64,000 nt of DNA, taken from positions 107,342-171,341 of the forward strand of contig SIJG01000102.1 of the NCBI GenBank assembly GCA_023374025.1, given 5' to 3'. The DNA comes from Heterodera schachtii (Eukaryota; Nematoda; Chromadorea; Rhabditida; Heteroderidae). This document shows, piece after piece, positions 33,977 through 45,847 of the stretch. Made by a program: the position numbers and the translations under genes. How positions within the stretch are numbered: position 1 is the stretch's first letter; each line of letters starts with the position of its first letter. Under the pieces are notes generated by a model. That model had not been told where the DNA came from. It did not search any database and saw only the letters and a list, made by a program, of their open reading frames with translations.

Positions 33977-35413
33977 TTTAAAAAATTTATGGGTTTTCTA
34001 TAAAACAAATTCTTTTTTAAATAATGCACTTTATATTTTATTTAGCCAGGAAATTGTCTTTCATACAATTAATTAGTTAAATCAATAGACTAATTAAAAA
34101 TTTATTTCCTAAATCAATTTAACGAAATTTACTGTTAATTTCATGAAAAAACTAAAAATTCCCCGTGAAATAAATGTGAATTTATATTGGGAAATTATTA
34201 GACAAGGAGATATTTGTAGAAATTTTTTTTTATTATTTTTCATTTAAAGAGTGATTATTTCACGGGGATTTCATACTTCTGTGAATGCCCTTATCCTCTC
34301 CTATAATTATAATTAAAATATTCTATTTCAGAAAAAAAACGAAAATTGAAAATTTCCGATTTTTTAATAAATAAAGCTGTGATCAAAATAAGTTTTAAGT
34401 ATTATTAAAAAAATTTAAGCCTTTATTCTAATGCTAACAATGAAAAATTAAAGTTTTTCAATTTATGTCAAATTTGAGCATTTTGTCGGAGTTTTTTTGA
34501 ATTATCAAAATTTCTTTTTGGAACTGAGAAATTTTCTAATTCTACAAAATACGTAAGGATTTCATAATAGCTTGTGGCAGCAAAACAGAAGATAGAGAGA
34601 AGAGATAGAGAAATAACGCAAAATAATTTTTGTACCTTTAATACCAAACATAGCTCTAGAAAAATTGGAAAAACGTAAAAATCCTTTCTCAAGCGTTTCA
34701 AATACATCGAACGTTTGAATAAAATACTTTGTTATAGTGCCTATCATGTGATTCTTTCTGACTTTTGGCTCATTTGCTTATTGTAGAAGTAATTCGGTAG
34801 CTTTAAATCCCTTTGATTCCATGCAAATCCTAGTCTCGCTATCTGTTGATTGGATAGTTTTTCAATCAACTATTTTCTTGCATCTTGGCGTTGAATTATT
34901 GCCATGTCCCATTATGCCTGTCATCTAGCCAATTTTTTGAAAGTTTATAGCAAGAAGAAAAGATTATGGCTAACAAATGATATCAAGAATTAAAAAATAT
35001 TAAGTTGCTTTTGAGCAAAGTTATGAGTAGTTTTTGTTTAAAATTTTATTTAATGGTTTTATATACATAATGACATTATTAGCACCCTGTTCACCATCCC
35101 AAGCCAACCCTGCTGCTCCTTTCATTTCCAATTTCTCGTGCCATTTCTAACCCATCGCCTCAGCTGAAAATGCCTTTTGTATTTGGCAACAACCTTTTCA
35201 AAAAAAAAACTAAATAAATAAGTTGTAATCTTAAAAATAAAGTATTTTGAAGTTATAAGTATATTATAAATTAAGAAATTTTCATAACAAAAAATAGTAC
35301 GTTTTAAAACAAAATTTTATGACTCGAAAAATTTGAAAAAGATATTTTGCATTGAAATGTGACTGCTAAACTGCTGGTGGTTTAAAAAAAATAAAACCGA
35401 ATCAATTGGTCAA
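33977..35413. other. AT-rich intergenic region
   Basis: No supported exon. CCCCGTGAAATAA at 34160 and TTATTTCACGGGG at 34254 form an inverted pair about 90 bp apart, suggesting a tiny fold-back element. Confidence 0.35.
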
Positions 35414-35987
35414 ATGCTAAATGATCATAATATTAACAGAACTGATCAAAATACGAAAGGAGAACCAAATGATCAACAGAAAAGAAAAATGCTTCAAAAA
35501 TTTGAGGCAATTAAAGAAAAGTTGAAGCAAAAAGGAAAATATCAACCAAAAAACATAGTCAAAATTGAGTTGAAAATTGGAAAATTATTAGGCACAAATC
35601 GCCATAAAATATATAAATGGAAAAAAGAATAAAATTTAAATAAAAAGAAAATGATGAAAAAGAGTTTTTACGAGGAGAAAAATCGCAAATTCATTGAACA
35701 ACTTGAAGAATTTAAAGAATTATATGGCCAAGGCAAACTGAAAGAATTTGTGAAGGAATTGGGCATTTCAAAATGGACATTTATGAAATGGAAAAAAGAA
35801 ATTGTTGCCAAAATGCCATAAAAGTCAAAGTAATAAATTTTGTTTTTATTCATTTAAACATTATTTTAAAGCAAACAATAAATATTCCAATGAGTACAAA
35901 TTGATGACGATGAAGCAATATTTTCAAATGAAGGGAAAAAATCCAAATATTTGTTATGTGTTTGTTGTGTGGGTTGACTTTTTATGA
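35414..35987 (+). pseudogene. HTH-module family member with nonsense change
   Basis: The first block (35414-35632) carries 'FEAIKEKLKQKGKYQ' and 'IGKLLGTNRHKIYKWKKE' then TAA. The copy at 45848-46546 has TTA at this codon, so a single T-to-A difference makes the stop. The second block (35651-35820) carries 'VKELGISKWTFMKWKKE'. A third, degenerate block follows after an AG near 35870. No signal peptide exon is visible in front, in contrast to the relatives at 37.8 and 45.8 kb. Confidence 0.5.
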
Positions 35988-36491
35988 TATAAAAAATGAA
36001 TTAAATTTGAAAATGATTCATCTTCAAATGATACATTTGTTAATTCAAAATTTATAAATATTAATATGAATTAATTGCTTCAAAAAAAATTATTTATTTT
36101 TTATTCTTTAACCCCGTCCCCCTTATTGGTAAATATTGATCATAGTCCCCAAACTCAAAAATGCATAAAAACGGTCAGAATCGATGTAAAAGGTTCGAAA
36201 TGGGTTGGAAAAATAGAATTATGGGCGCGCTTGCCCTTTTTCAGGATGAAAAGTGCCGAAAATGGAGTGCCAAATTCAGCTGGGACTCAATTGGCCGTGC
36301 TATAAAAAGCACTCAAAAGACATTTTAAATAATTTTCTAGGGTAATTTGTGGCGCTGATCACGAATATGACCTTTATTTTGCGAAATTCCGAACCCCGAA
36401 CCCTAATTCGAACAAAATTTAAAATTTATAAATTAAATGAAAAACAAATTTTTAGGGGTTTTCGAGGTTGCTGAACCCGGTTATGAACATT

Positions 36492-36562
36492 TTCGCAAAA
36501 GGGAGCATGCGAAGACGGAGCAAGTAGTGGGGCGAGACGGAGGGCGGAGGAAAAAGTCTGAC
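36492..36562 (-). repeat. GC-rich core unit, truncated copy 4
   Basis: TTCGCAAAAGGGAGCATGCG through GGAAAAAGTCTGAC matches the first ~70 bp of the 8295-8520 copy and then ends abruptly. It is preceded by a GTTCGAA-type dispersed repeat (36385-36470). Confidence 0.8.
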
Positions 36563-37099
36563 AATCTCGGCACGTCTTTTGTTTGCTTCTCAACCTCTCT
36601 CTTCTTAATAAGGTTTTACTTTATGTATTTTCATCAGCCAATTCCTTTGCGAAAATTCAATAATTTCTTCAATTTAATTATGGTATTGATCAAAAATAAT
36701 GCATAATATTTGAATAAAATCAAAAATTAATGGGTTTTTTAGGATTAAGACACTCTTTTCACAAAAAAATATCTCACATTGTTTTCCAGTGGCATCTCTT
36801 TTTATGCTTTTTATTTTATCAAATTTTTTTTCATTTCGATGTGTCACTGATTTTTGTTTTTCTAAATAATTTTATAATCAGTTTTACGATTGAATTCCAT
36901 AAAAATGATGGCTCGTTAATAAGAAAAAATTATTTACAAGTATTTAAAATTGAAACAAATTCACCGAAATCCAATTAAAAAAATAAAACAAATTTTATGC
37001 CAGTTATCTTGACAATGTTTGATAAAAAATATAAGGATTAATCAGTTTTTCTAGCGTAAATATTTTGTTGGAAGATTTACTTTTTTTTCATAGATTTTT

Positions 37100-37775
37100 C
37101 TATTTACCAAATTTTTTCTTCCATTTTAAAATGCTATTTCTATTGATTTGCAATGTTTTTGCAATTTCCTTATCACTCTTTTCTGATTTTTGCTTTTTAT
37201 TTTCCAATAAATTTTCATTTTTTCCATTTTTCTTCCTCCATTATTCTTTTACTGCTCATGTCAAATTCTTTCTTCCATTTTTTAATTGTTTTATAGCCAA
37301 CTCCGATTTTCTTACAAATTTCTTTATAATTTTTAGTCCATTCTTTTCTCGAGTATTTTCTTTTTCGTTTAAATTCAATTGTCATTGAATTGAATTCATT
37401 GACAATTCCAACTTTTTCTTCATCAGTTTTTAATTTGTACCAATGTGGCCTTTGATGAAGTTTCATTTTTTTAATCCATTCATAAATTTTGTTTCGATTT
37501 GTCCCCAATTTTTTCGCTATTTTTGAGTTTATTTTATCCCATTCTTTTCCTGAATATTTTTTTCCTTTTTGCTTTATTTTCTCTTTTATTTTATAATATT
37601 TTCCAATTATTTCTCGTTTTTTGAGTTCATTTTGTTTTTCTTCTTCTTTTTCTTCCCATTTTTCTCCAAATATTTGGTTAAATGATTTCTGTTGTAATTT
37701 GTCATTAACTGATTCAATTTGGACACTTTTTATAATGAAAAATATCATTAAAAATAATATTAACAATAATTTCAT
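37100..37775 (-). CDS. Secreted HTH-module protein with IFGxxW motif (best family member)
   Basis: One exon opens with MKLLLILFLMIFFIIKSVQI, a clear signal peptide. Then comes an acidic segment with 'NQIFGEKW' (residues 33-40), an HTH-like module 'KIAKKLGTNRNKIYEW' ending near residue 100, and a second module 'KEICKKIGVGYKTIKKWKKEF' ending near 171. The frame stops at 37215 after 186 residues. In the next frame a third module continues ('EIAKTLQINRNSILKWKKKFG', to about 37100). One extra A in the A5 run before TGG explains the shift. The protein is very rich in Lys and Glu. It may bind nucleic acid through the HTH repeats, but a secretory start is unusual for such proteins. The function is unknown. 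Confidence 0.55.
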
Positions 37776-38379
37776 TTTCTTCTAAATATATATTTGTTAA
37801 ATTATATAAATTGGTGACGGAATTTTCGAAATTTAACGCTTTCTGAATTATATCTTACTAATAAATGAATTTGCAATGAGAATTTATTGCTTTTGATTGA
37901 TTGCAATAATCGGGAAAAATTTTAATTATCATATTTCCGTGTTGGTAAATTATAAAATCATGACAGGCAGAAGAATTTATATTAAAAAATTGGGTACATA
38001 TAAAATTGTTATCCTCATGACAAATTTGAAAAGGGAAGAACCATTTTTAAATTAAAGAAATAATATGAAATTTTTTATAATAAAAAATAAAAATAAAAAA
38101 GGAAAAAATATTCTATAAAAAAAGATTAAAAATTTAAATAAAAAATGAATATAAACAAAAACAAAATTATAATAAAACCAGAAAGCCATTTTAAGGCCTT
38201 TCATGCGTTTCAAAAATAATTAAAGAAAAACTCAAAAAAATATATGAAATTTTTGAAAAATATTTTACAATTACAAACAAAATATGCCAAATCATTAATG
38301 AGATGCACTTAATTTTTTATAATCAAAAATTCCCACCAAGAAAATGAAAAGTAAATTTTGGAATGATTTTTTGAGAATT

Positions 38380-38640
38380 TTTTAATTTTTAGTGGTATAT
38401 TCGAAAAATTTCAGGCCGATTCTTAGGGTGTGTTTTTCGTTTTTATTGCATTTTTGTTATAATTTTGGGAATAACGCAAAAATAGATAAAATATATTTAT
38501 TTTTTTTTATGTTTTAGATTTAAAAATAAAAAACTCGAGAATATCTTAATAATCACGAAAAAAATAAGTTTTTTCTTGCTTTTCAGGTCACTTGGAGCTG
38601 AGGAAAAAGGTAAAACAAAAATTGCATCCCTAGTCATTTG
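38380..38640. repeat. Copy of the 'GATTCTTAGGG' dispersed repeat
   Basis: CCGATTCTTAGGGTGTGTTT with TTTTTATTGCATTTTTGTTA resembles 51722-51775. It ends just before the start of the HTH-like gene at 38644. Confidence 0.5.
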
Positions 38641-38643
38641 AAA

Positions 38644-39140
38644 ATGAGTTGGATAAGCGTTGATCAGAATATTTCGTCAACTGATCAATCTGATCAAAAC
38701 AATTCTGCAGATCATGAGTATTATAATAATATGGTAATGAATGATAAAATTAAGAGAAAAATAGTATTTAAAATACATTTGGACATACAATTAAATATTT
38801 ATTTAGGAGGAAGAAACAAGAAACGAAATGGAAATTTTGAATAAATTTAATTCAATGAAGAATGAATTGCGAAAAGAAAATGTTTATCAAAATTTGAAGA
38901 GGGAATGGAAGAAGGAATTAGGTAAGAGAAAAGAATAACAAAATCGAATTTATACTCATTGTCTAAGGCATAAAAAAGAAAATTTCAACGCAACAAAAAA
39001 TTGAAAAAATTAAACAATTCGAAAAAGTGAAAATAGAATTTTCAAAAAATCAATTTGAAAATGTCAAAAAAATTAATGAAAAAATTTCGTAAAATTGGAG
39101 TTTCATTAAGAACAATATATAATTGGAAGAGAAAATTCGG
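38644..39140 (+). pseudogene. Degenerate HTH-module family member
   Basis: Exon 1 (38644-38733) encodes an Asn/Asp/Ser-rich start MSWISVDQNIS. Exon 2 (38807-38921) joins in phase 0 and has 'LNKFNSMKNELRKENVY...EWKKELG'. A third exon from about 38968 continues in phase ('KIEKIKQFEKVKIEFSKNQ') but the module 'KIGVSLRTIYNWKRKFG' lies in another frame after a stop near 39088. A further Lys-rich frame follows at 39234-39416. No signal peptide is seen. Confidence 0.4.
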
Positions 39141-39416
39141 ATTAATCTTTTGTAATATTTTTATTAATTAAATTATTTGAAATTTAAATCGCCTTTTTGA
39201 GGAAAGACCAAAATTTACACGAATGCTGAGAAATTGGAATATGTAAAAAGAAGTGAGGAGGTGAAAAAAACGAAACCCCTTCATGAGTTTGACAAAAATT
39301 CCCGAAAAATTGGGTATCGAATGAACGAATTTAAGAAAATGGAAGAAAGAATTGGGCACCAAATCCATCTAAATAGCTTTTATCATCATATAAAATTTAG
39401 TATTTTGATTATTTGA

Positions 39417-40436
39417 TTCTTTTTTACTGTTGCTTAATTTTACTGACAACAACAAAAACAAATCGTTTATGAGGAACCAAATGCGAATGATTGAACGATT
39501 TAATGATTTAAGTCATTCCAAAAAAACAAATTGCGCGTTTTTTTTATTTCTAAAAGCCTTTTTTAAATTGTTTTGATTTTCTTTTTATTTAATTCTATTC
39601 CGTTTTTATCTAACGGCGAAATTTGCCCAAACTCATTGAATTTTCACTCAACTTTGCTTTTTTCTTTTTCTTTTTATTTTTTTAATGGAATTATTTTAGA
39701 TTTTTAATTAATTTTAAAGATTTAAAGAATTTCATCATCACCACAATGCCGCAATTTGAAAATTTTTTTCTGATTCTCAAAAAAAGCCAGACCATATTTA
39801 AGCCCTTCCCCTTTGCACACCTTAATACCACGAACCTTTTTTATATTCATGTTCGAACCTGCAAAAAATGAAAAAAAAAATTTAAGACTTACAAATTAGA
39901 GCAAAATGCACAACTCTGAACTGAGGAGTTAGTCCAAACTTGTTTGTCTTTTTTTTTGCACCTTCATTTTTTTTCATGTCTTTATGGTTTTTCCGGTATA
40001 AAAGAATGGTTGTCTTTAATTTATTCGTTCCAAAAAAGAGAAATGATAAAGAAATTTGACCATAACTTTAGCAAAATTTTCATCTGTTGTCTTTATTACC
40101 ATGAACTTTTATTAAAATTTTGAATTTCTATTTTGTTATTTTAACAAACAAAAATGTTTGTTCATAATTAAAACTTTTAATATCTGACAAATTCGATGTG
40201 ATGTTTGTTCATAATTAAAATTAATTATTTGACAATGAGGATCTAAACAAAAGTTAAATATCCGTTCTCTATTATGATGGTAAAAATACGGTAATTAAAG
40301 ATGAAAAATTGGCGCCCTGTGGCTGTTTTTCTAGGAAACAGCGTGAAATAAAATTTTAATAATGTCTTAATTGCTATTTTTAAACAATTTAATTGAACAC
40401 AGGTCATTAAAAGCAAAAATACGGCAAAAAAACTTG
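39417..40436. other. AT-rich intergenic region
   Basis: No supported gene. A TGTTCATAATTAAAA direct repeat pair is seen at 40158 and 40206. Confidence 0.35.
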
Positions 40437-40616
40437 AGAAAATGAGGAATCGGAGTTTGGGGTTTTTTTGCATGGCACTGACGAAGCCCAATTAGCAGAA
40501 ACGAAGAAAAAAGTTATGGATGCCTTGAAAGAGAAAATTGTTGTGCCAGATCGTGAAGGAGTAAAAAAAAGAACAGGCAAAATATTTAATAATTCATTTT
40601 ACGACTGTGAGTGAAT
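40437..40616 (+). other. Orphan coding-like exon
   Basis: An open stretch with normal amino-acid composition reads 'HGTDEAQLAETKKKVMDALK' then 'VVPDREGVKKRTGKIFNNSF' and ends at a GT/TGA. No upstream start or downstream partner exon was found, and the protein is not recognised. It could be an exon of a fragmented gene. Confidence 0.3.
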
Positions 40617-40619
40617 TTT

Positions 40620-42560
40620 ACTATTATTAAAGGCTTTAGCAATAAAATAAAATTTTATTTGCCCATTTGGCAAATCCTCCGGTCAAAATGGTCAATTAAT
40701 AAGCGCCTGGCTCATTGATAATCTGAATAAATTTCATCTTGTTTTTTTTTTTTCAAAAAAGGATCTTTATCTTGGCTTTAGAAGATATCACTTACCTCCT
40801 TAATTAATGCCTGATTAGACTTCAGAAAATTCAATTAGGGGGGGGACCTTTTAGTTTATAAAATTTTGACTATGTCGCACTTACCTGTCCAAATCATAAC
40901 CTGAATGATCAAAAATTTTTTATCTATTTTTGTGACACCCTGTATACTTTTTAAGACTGGCAAATTGTTGACTCGGAATTTAAAGTAGACATGGATTAAG
41001 AAGTGAATTTCGAGATGCACAACAAAAATTTCGGGAATAAACCAGGGCCAACAATAAGCCAACTTTCTGTTTTTTACAATTCATTTCGAAAACCAAATTT
41101 GCATTAGACAATCGGATTAAAAAGATGCGAAACATATGTCCTGGTTTTTCATGGTTGTCCTGAAAATATGAATTTTATATTCATTTTTCTGTCCCGATTT
41201 TAATAATTAAGCCGAATACTGTCCTTGTTTTTATTTTGTAATCGATTCAAAGCAATAAATTCTAATTTGTAACGCTTAAATACATTCATAAATAATTCAT
41301 AAAGATATAAACATCCTTTTAAAATGATGATTTCATAATTTTTATAAAATAACACAAATTATTAATTCACATTTTTAGCGACTTAAATTAGTTTTCAAAT
41401 GATTTTAAATAAATCTGAGTGTTTAAAAAATAAATTTGCTTATGGATTAATTACTGACGGATTGTCCACTGACGGGTTGTCCACTTACTGACGGATTGTT
41501 CGTTGACCAATTGACCACTGACGGATTGTTTGGGAGCTATTTTTAATTGGCTCTAAAATTAGAAAAAGTATAAAAAAGTCAAACAAAATGCAAGTTAGAA
41601 GCATCAAAGAAAGTGTGTTTTGCTAATATTTTTTGATATCTTTCTCTTTTTCCTTCCAATTGTTCATTTAATTTCATTTTATTTTGCAATATAAATGGTC
41701 AAATTGTTTAAAAAATTTTTCTTTTTTCCTCATATGAAAAATTTATTTTTATTATTACTCAAACTTCTCTCTTCCAATTCATAGATTTCCCATAATTAAC
41801 ACTCAATTTTTTTGAGATTTTGGCGCATTTTTATCAAATTAAAATTTAAGCATTGTTTTACATCCAAATAAACAGTTATTAAATGAATTAGAAGCTTTTA
41901 CTCCAGAAAAATAAATATTTGGAAAAAATTCAACTTTTTATTCGAATTCAGCGGGTCCGGGGTTCGAAGACCAAAATATGACACGAATTAATGCAAAATT
42001 TGAGATTAACAGAGCTGAAGATTTTTTGGCACATTGTGAAGCCAAGCTAAAGGAAAAGCTTTTAGAAGCAGAATTTCGAAATGTAAATTGTCGGCTGAGC
42101 AAAAATTGTTCGAAATTGGGCCGGACGGACTGCAAAAGGAACCAATGGTCGACGAAAGTGAAAATTGAGAACAATTGACGGAATTATAAGAATATGCGTT
42201 CTTCTTTAGGGATATATAAAACGACATATTTAGGGGATTAATTGTTTTCATTAAATCTATATCTTTATTATAGATTATATTAGCATTCACTTTTTGTTGA
42301 TTGTATAATTTAATCTTATCTATAAAATGAAATGAAAATAATTAGCCGCTTTCACCCATCGCTTCTTCCAAATGAAATTTTCAACACCCATTTGGTCGAC
42401 AGAAAACATCATTTGGGGCCAAAAGGATAATTTCGAGAAAATTTTTCGAAGTATAAAAAAGCAACAAAAAATGATCAAATTTTGTATTTTTCATTATCCA
42501 TAATCGCTTCAGCATTTTTTGGTATAAAACATCATTTTATAAATCTGACTTTGAGCGGGA
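40620..42560. other. AT-rich intergenic region with small repeats
   Basis: An iterated TGACGGATTGT/TGACGGGTTGT cluster occurs at 41455-41532. A GTTCGAA-type repeat fragment is at 41940-41975. A 66-codon frame at 41978-42178 lacks splice context and is not called. Confidence 0.35.
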
Positions 42561-42568
42561 AAAACCTT

Positions 42569-42915
42569 ACAAGGAAACTCGCAACTGTAAGTCGGAAAGG
42601 GGGTATAAATTTGGTACCATTGGATAGAGGAGGATCGACTTCTATTGTGAATTTTTAATTTTACGTGCCGAATAGCGAAAAACAAAAAAATTATGGGGCC
42701 TCAAAAATCGAAATTTTGGCTGTGTTTTCACTTAAAATTGGTGGCTCAGTTAGTTAAATTTGCATTTTTGGAACTCGGGTTCGAATCCAACATAAAATAA
42801 ATAATAATGTATAATATAAAGGTTGGGAATTAATAGAAAGTGAAAAAAGCTGGAAATGGGACTTTTGCCAAATTTATACCCACTTTCCGACTTACAGTTC
42901 GCGAGGTTCTCTTGT
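42569..42915. mobile_element. Fold-back element enclosing Pol III-like A/B boxes
   Basis: Left CTGTAAGTCGGAAAGGGGGT and TATAAATTTGG face right CCAAATTTATACCC and ACTTTCCGACTTACAG. Within the loop, TGGCTCAGTTAGT (42742-42754) resembles a tRNA A box and GGTTCGAATCC (42778-42788) is a canonical B box. The flanks do not pair as acceptor or anticodon stems, so no functional tRNA is called. Confidence 0.6.
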
Positions 42916-43505
42916 TAATCCATTTTGATTTAGGCCGATGACTTCACTGATTCACACCATCATGGTCATATTATTTTCATTTTTCTTAATAATGACCATT
43001 TCCAATAAATAATTAAAATTTGGGGAAAAAAGCTTACTTTTTTTGAAATAGCACCAAAAGTTAAAAATTTTACCAAAAACTTCAAATTATAAGGCATTCA
43101 TTATTCACCTAAAAAACCCTAAATTATGATTAAGCATCACATCTGCTGGTAGCCATGGTTTTATCAAAGTAATATGACCATATTCAATTTCACAAATTCA
43201 CGAGTGAAATTTTATTTTCGTCCTAAATTAATTTCAATTTTTTTTTATTCAATTATTTGGCCAATGTTGTTGTATAAACATTAATCAGTTCCGCCTCAAT
43301 TCCACTCAAAAATTCGCCAAATTCGTTGAGAATTGTCAATCTCAGAGACAAAAAAAAAAGACCATTTCTTTTTTGAAATTAAAATAAATTAATTTCTGTC
43401 AGATTTGTTCCACCACTTTGTCGAAGAAAAAATAAATAAAATTGAAAACCTGTTTCGCCAAATTTCGCAGCTGACTTTGTCTTAATGGAACACCCAAACA
43501 CACAA

Positions 43506-43516
43506 TATAAAAAAGG
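43506..43516 (+). promoter_or_regulatory. Candidate TATA box upstream of the Gly/Tyr-rich peptide gene
   Basis: TATAAAAAAGG lies about 240 bp before the ATG at 43755. A TTTTCAG at about 43693-43699 could be a trans-splice or 5'UTR intron acceptor. Position-based inference only. Confidence 0.3.
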
Positions 43517-43754
43517 TCAAATTTCCTATCGACAGACAATTCCAAGTCCAAATCACTTTATAAATTTAATTTTTGATTTGTCATTGACCAAATTTAAATT
43601 TCAAAAACAATAAAAAATTTTTACTTCAATTTGATTTAATTTAAACTATTATTTTTAAATATTTTTTTAATTTTTAACTATAATTTTCTAAATTTTCAGA
43701 TTAATTTAGTCAATTGAACAAAAACCCATAGCCTTGCCCAAATTAAATCACAAA

Positions 43755-44289
43755 ATGTCCTCGTCCCATGCCAAAGTGACTGTGCTTCTTCTGCTGTTCG
43801 TCATTGCCTTTGTGGCACTGGCAATTTCGGCACCAGTTGCAGAAGAAGCAAATGCCATTGTTGAAGCAAACAATGGCAAATTAGCGGCTTCCATTGGCAC
43901 GGATGAAGCAACAAGGTGAGATGAAATGCAATACAAGGCAATTAATAGTTTAATTACCGAATTTCTTCGATTATTAGACCCGGGTCTTTTATTGTTCAAC
44001 CCCCCCCCCCCCTAAAAAGGAGTCCTATATTCGAGGGGAGTCTAAATAATCGAAGACATACGGTACTCACTTAGATCTAAACCCAATGTAATGCTGTAGA
44101 AAATTCAAATCCGGTTCGAAATTTCCTTGAAATTACGTGTGTTTTTTAAGTTTGGTACGCCATAAACGATACGGATACGGCTACGGTAGACGCTATGGCG
44201 GCTACGGCTATGGCTGGGGTGGCGGCTACGGATATCGCAGTTGTTATTGTGGCTATGGCGGCTATGGCTATGGCTATTATGGAAAATAA
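43755..44289 (+). CDS. Gly/Tyr-rich secreted peptide precursor (NLP/caenacin-like)
   Basis: Exon 1 (43755-43915) encodes MSSSHAKV followed by a strongly hydrophobic signal peptide ending near ISA/APV, then an acidic Ala/Glu-rich spacer. Exon 2 (44151-44289) joins in phase (2+1) and encodes a basic 'RHKR' site followed by a YGYGYGRRYGGYGYG-type peptide with one CYC pair and a GK end, 99 residues in total. This layout (signal, propeptide, dibasic cleavage, Gly/Tyr repeats) resembles nematode YGGYG neuropeptide-like/caenacin antimicrobial peptides of the epidermis. Homology rests on composition and layout rather than alignment. The intron carries a ~110-bp MITE. Confidence 0.65.
43955..44065. 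mobile_element. Small MITE in intron of the Gly/Tyr-rich peptide gene
   Basis: TACCGAATTTCTTCGATTAT and AGAC at the left face GTCTAAATAATCGAAGACATACGGTA at the right, in inverted orientation. A C-run and a shifted TAGACCCCCC-type sequence in the middle recall 61010-61085. Confidence 0.6.
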
Positions 44290-45847
44290 ATAAGATAGAA
44301 TTAACAACTATAATTGGATATAATATATATAACCACATAACATTATGTCAATGTTGTATAAACATATAAAAAGTTATAGCTTATAGCAAATTTTTCTATC
44401 GGTTAATTACTACCTAAAAATGATCTAATTTATATTGTTGTTCGAGAGTCTCGGCCTCAAGTCTCGGTCCATGCCGCAAGTCTCAGCTTTAACCTTTTTG
44501 TGTCTTAATCAATCGCTTTAACATTTACAATTAAATATATAAGAATTGATAGAAAGATGATTATATAATTTATAACTGGTTCATAATATTCGAAATTGAA
44601 TATTTTTAAAAAATTTTTGAAATTTATTTAATTTTTTAGCAGATTTATTATTTTGGAATAAATGACATTTTTTCATTTTGGTTTTTCAGGACAAGTCATA
44701 AACCAAATTGTATAAAACCCCGAAATATGTAAAAATATGTAAATAAAAGTCCCAACTTTTGTTCGCAAACACAAAAAAGAAAGTGTTTTTCCTACTATTT
44801 AGAGCATTGAGAATGCTGGAAAAAATATGTATTTACATAAAATTGACATCCCTAGTCATCAAGTCACAACTATTAATAATTAAAAACGCCAAGGATTTAA
44901 AAAAAATTGAAGATATTTATCCCGAAATTTTCGAAGCATAAGTTTCTCCCATTCTACAGGACTTCATCCTTTTGTTTTTCATAAGTAAAATTTATTTTCC
45001 ATCATTTTATTATAATAATTTTGTTGAATTATATCAACAAATTTCATTAATTATTTTCTTTAAGACTTTTATATACAAATATGAAAAAATTCTATTAAAT
45101 TTAAAAAAAATGGTTGGAAATGAATAATAAACTTTGGCCAAACTTTGATTAAATATTTGGAGATGGATGGATGGAAGGAAATAAAATGAAAAAAAAGTGA
45201 AAAATTCACGGGGGAATGTTTGATCAGAGATGCCGGGATATACGCGGTCTGAGTTTCGAAAAAAAATGAATTTTAAAGTTCTTCGGGTTCCTGTCTTGAG
45301 GCTTTCCGAACAACACCATTCATTGAGTGCAATGGCGCGAGGGCGGGCATTTTGGTAATATCATAGTTTTTGAAATTTTAATTCAATTTTTTCAAAATTA
45401 CCATCTCATTTTTCAGTTACTTTTTCGCCAATTAATTCAGCTTCTGGCTGACTACTGTGGACGAAAACCAACAAATACGGTAAATTTACATAGAGAAGAT
45501 CACATAGATGTTTCATTATAATAAAATTTTCATGAAAAATAAAACAATTCTTTGATTTATTAGCATTTTTATAAAAAAAAATTTCTTGAAAAAATTGATT
45601 AATTTCTCGGCTTGACAAATAAAATTGCATTATAAATAAAGAAAAATGGTTCTGACAACTTTTGATTTACGCCCTTTATTTGTTCATTTTTCATTAAAAA
45701 ATTCCGAGGAAAAATCGTTTAATTAGAATTACGTGACATTTTACCATTGGCAAAGATTTGTTAAAGATTCAAATGAAAAAATATTAAAGTGAGCAAAATT
45801 AAACATTTTTATTTTAATAGCAATAAAATCGTTAAATAAAAATAAAA
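44290..45847. other. Intergenic with dispersed repeat copy
   Basis: 44700-44850 is an inverted copy of the repeat at 17150-17250. An exon-like open stretch at 45415-45480 (after TTTTCAG, before GTAAAT) is too short to call. Nothing else is supported. Confidence 0.35.

Noticed and set aside
41978..42178. 66-codon + frame rich in Lys and Cys
   Set aside because: No start context, splice sites or homology, and it overlaps an open - frame; coding is not supported.
42730..42795. Possible tRNA gene
   Set aside because: A and B boxes are present but acceptor, D and anticodon stems cannot be formed from the flanks.
45406..45521. Exon-like stretch between TTTTCAG and GTAAAT
   Set aside because: Only about 20 codons, with no partner exon in phase.
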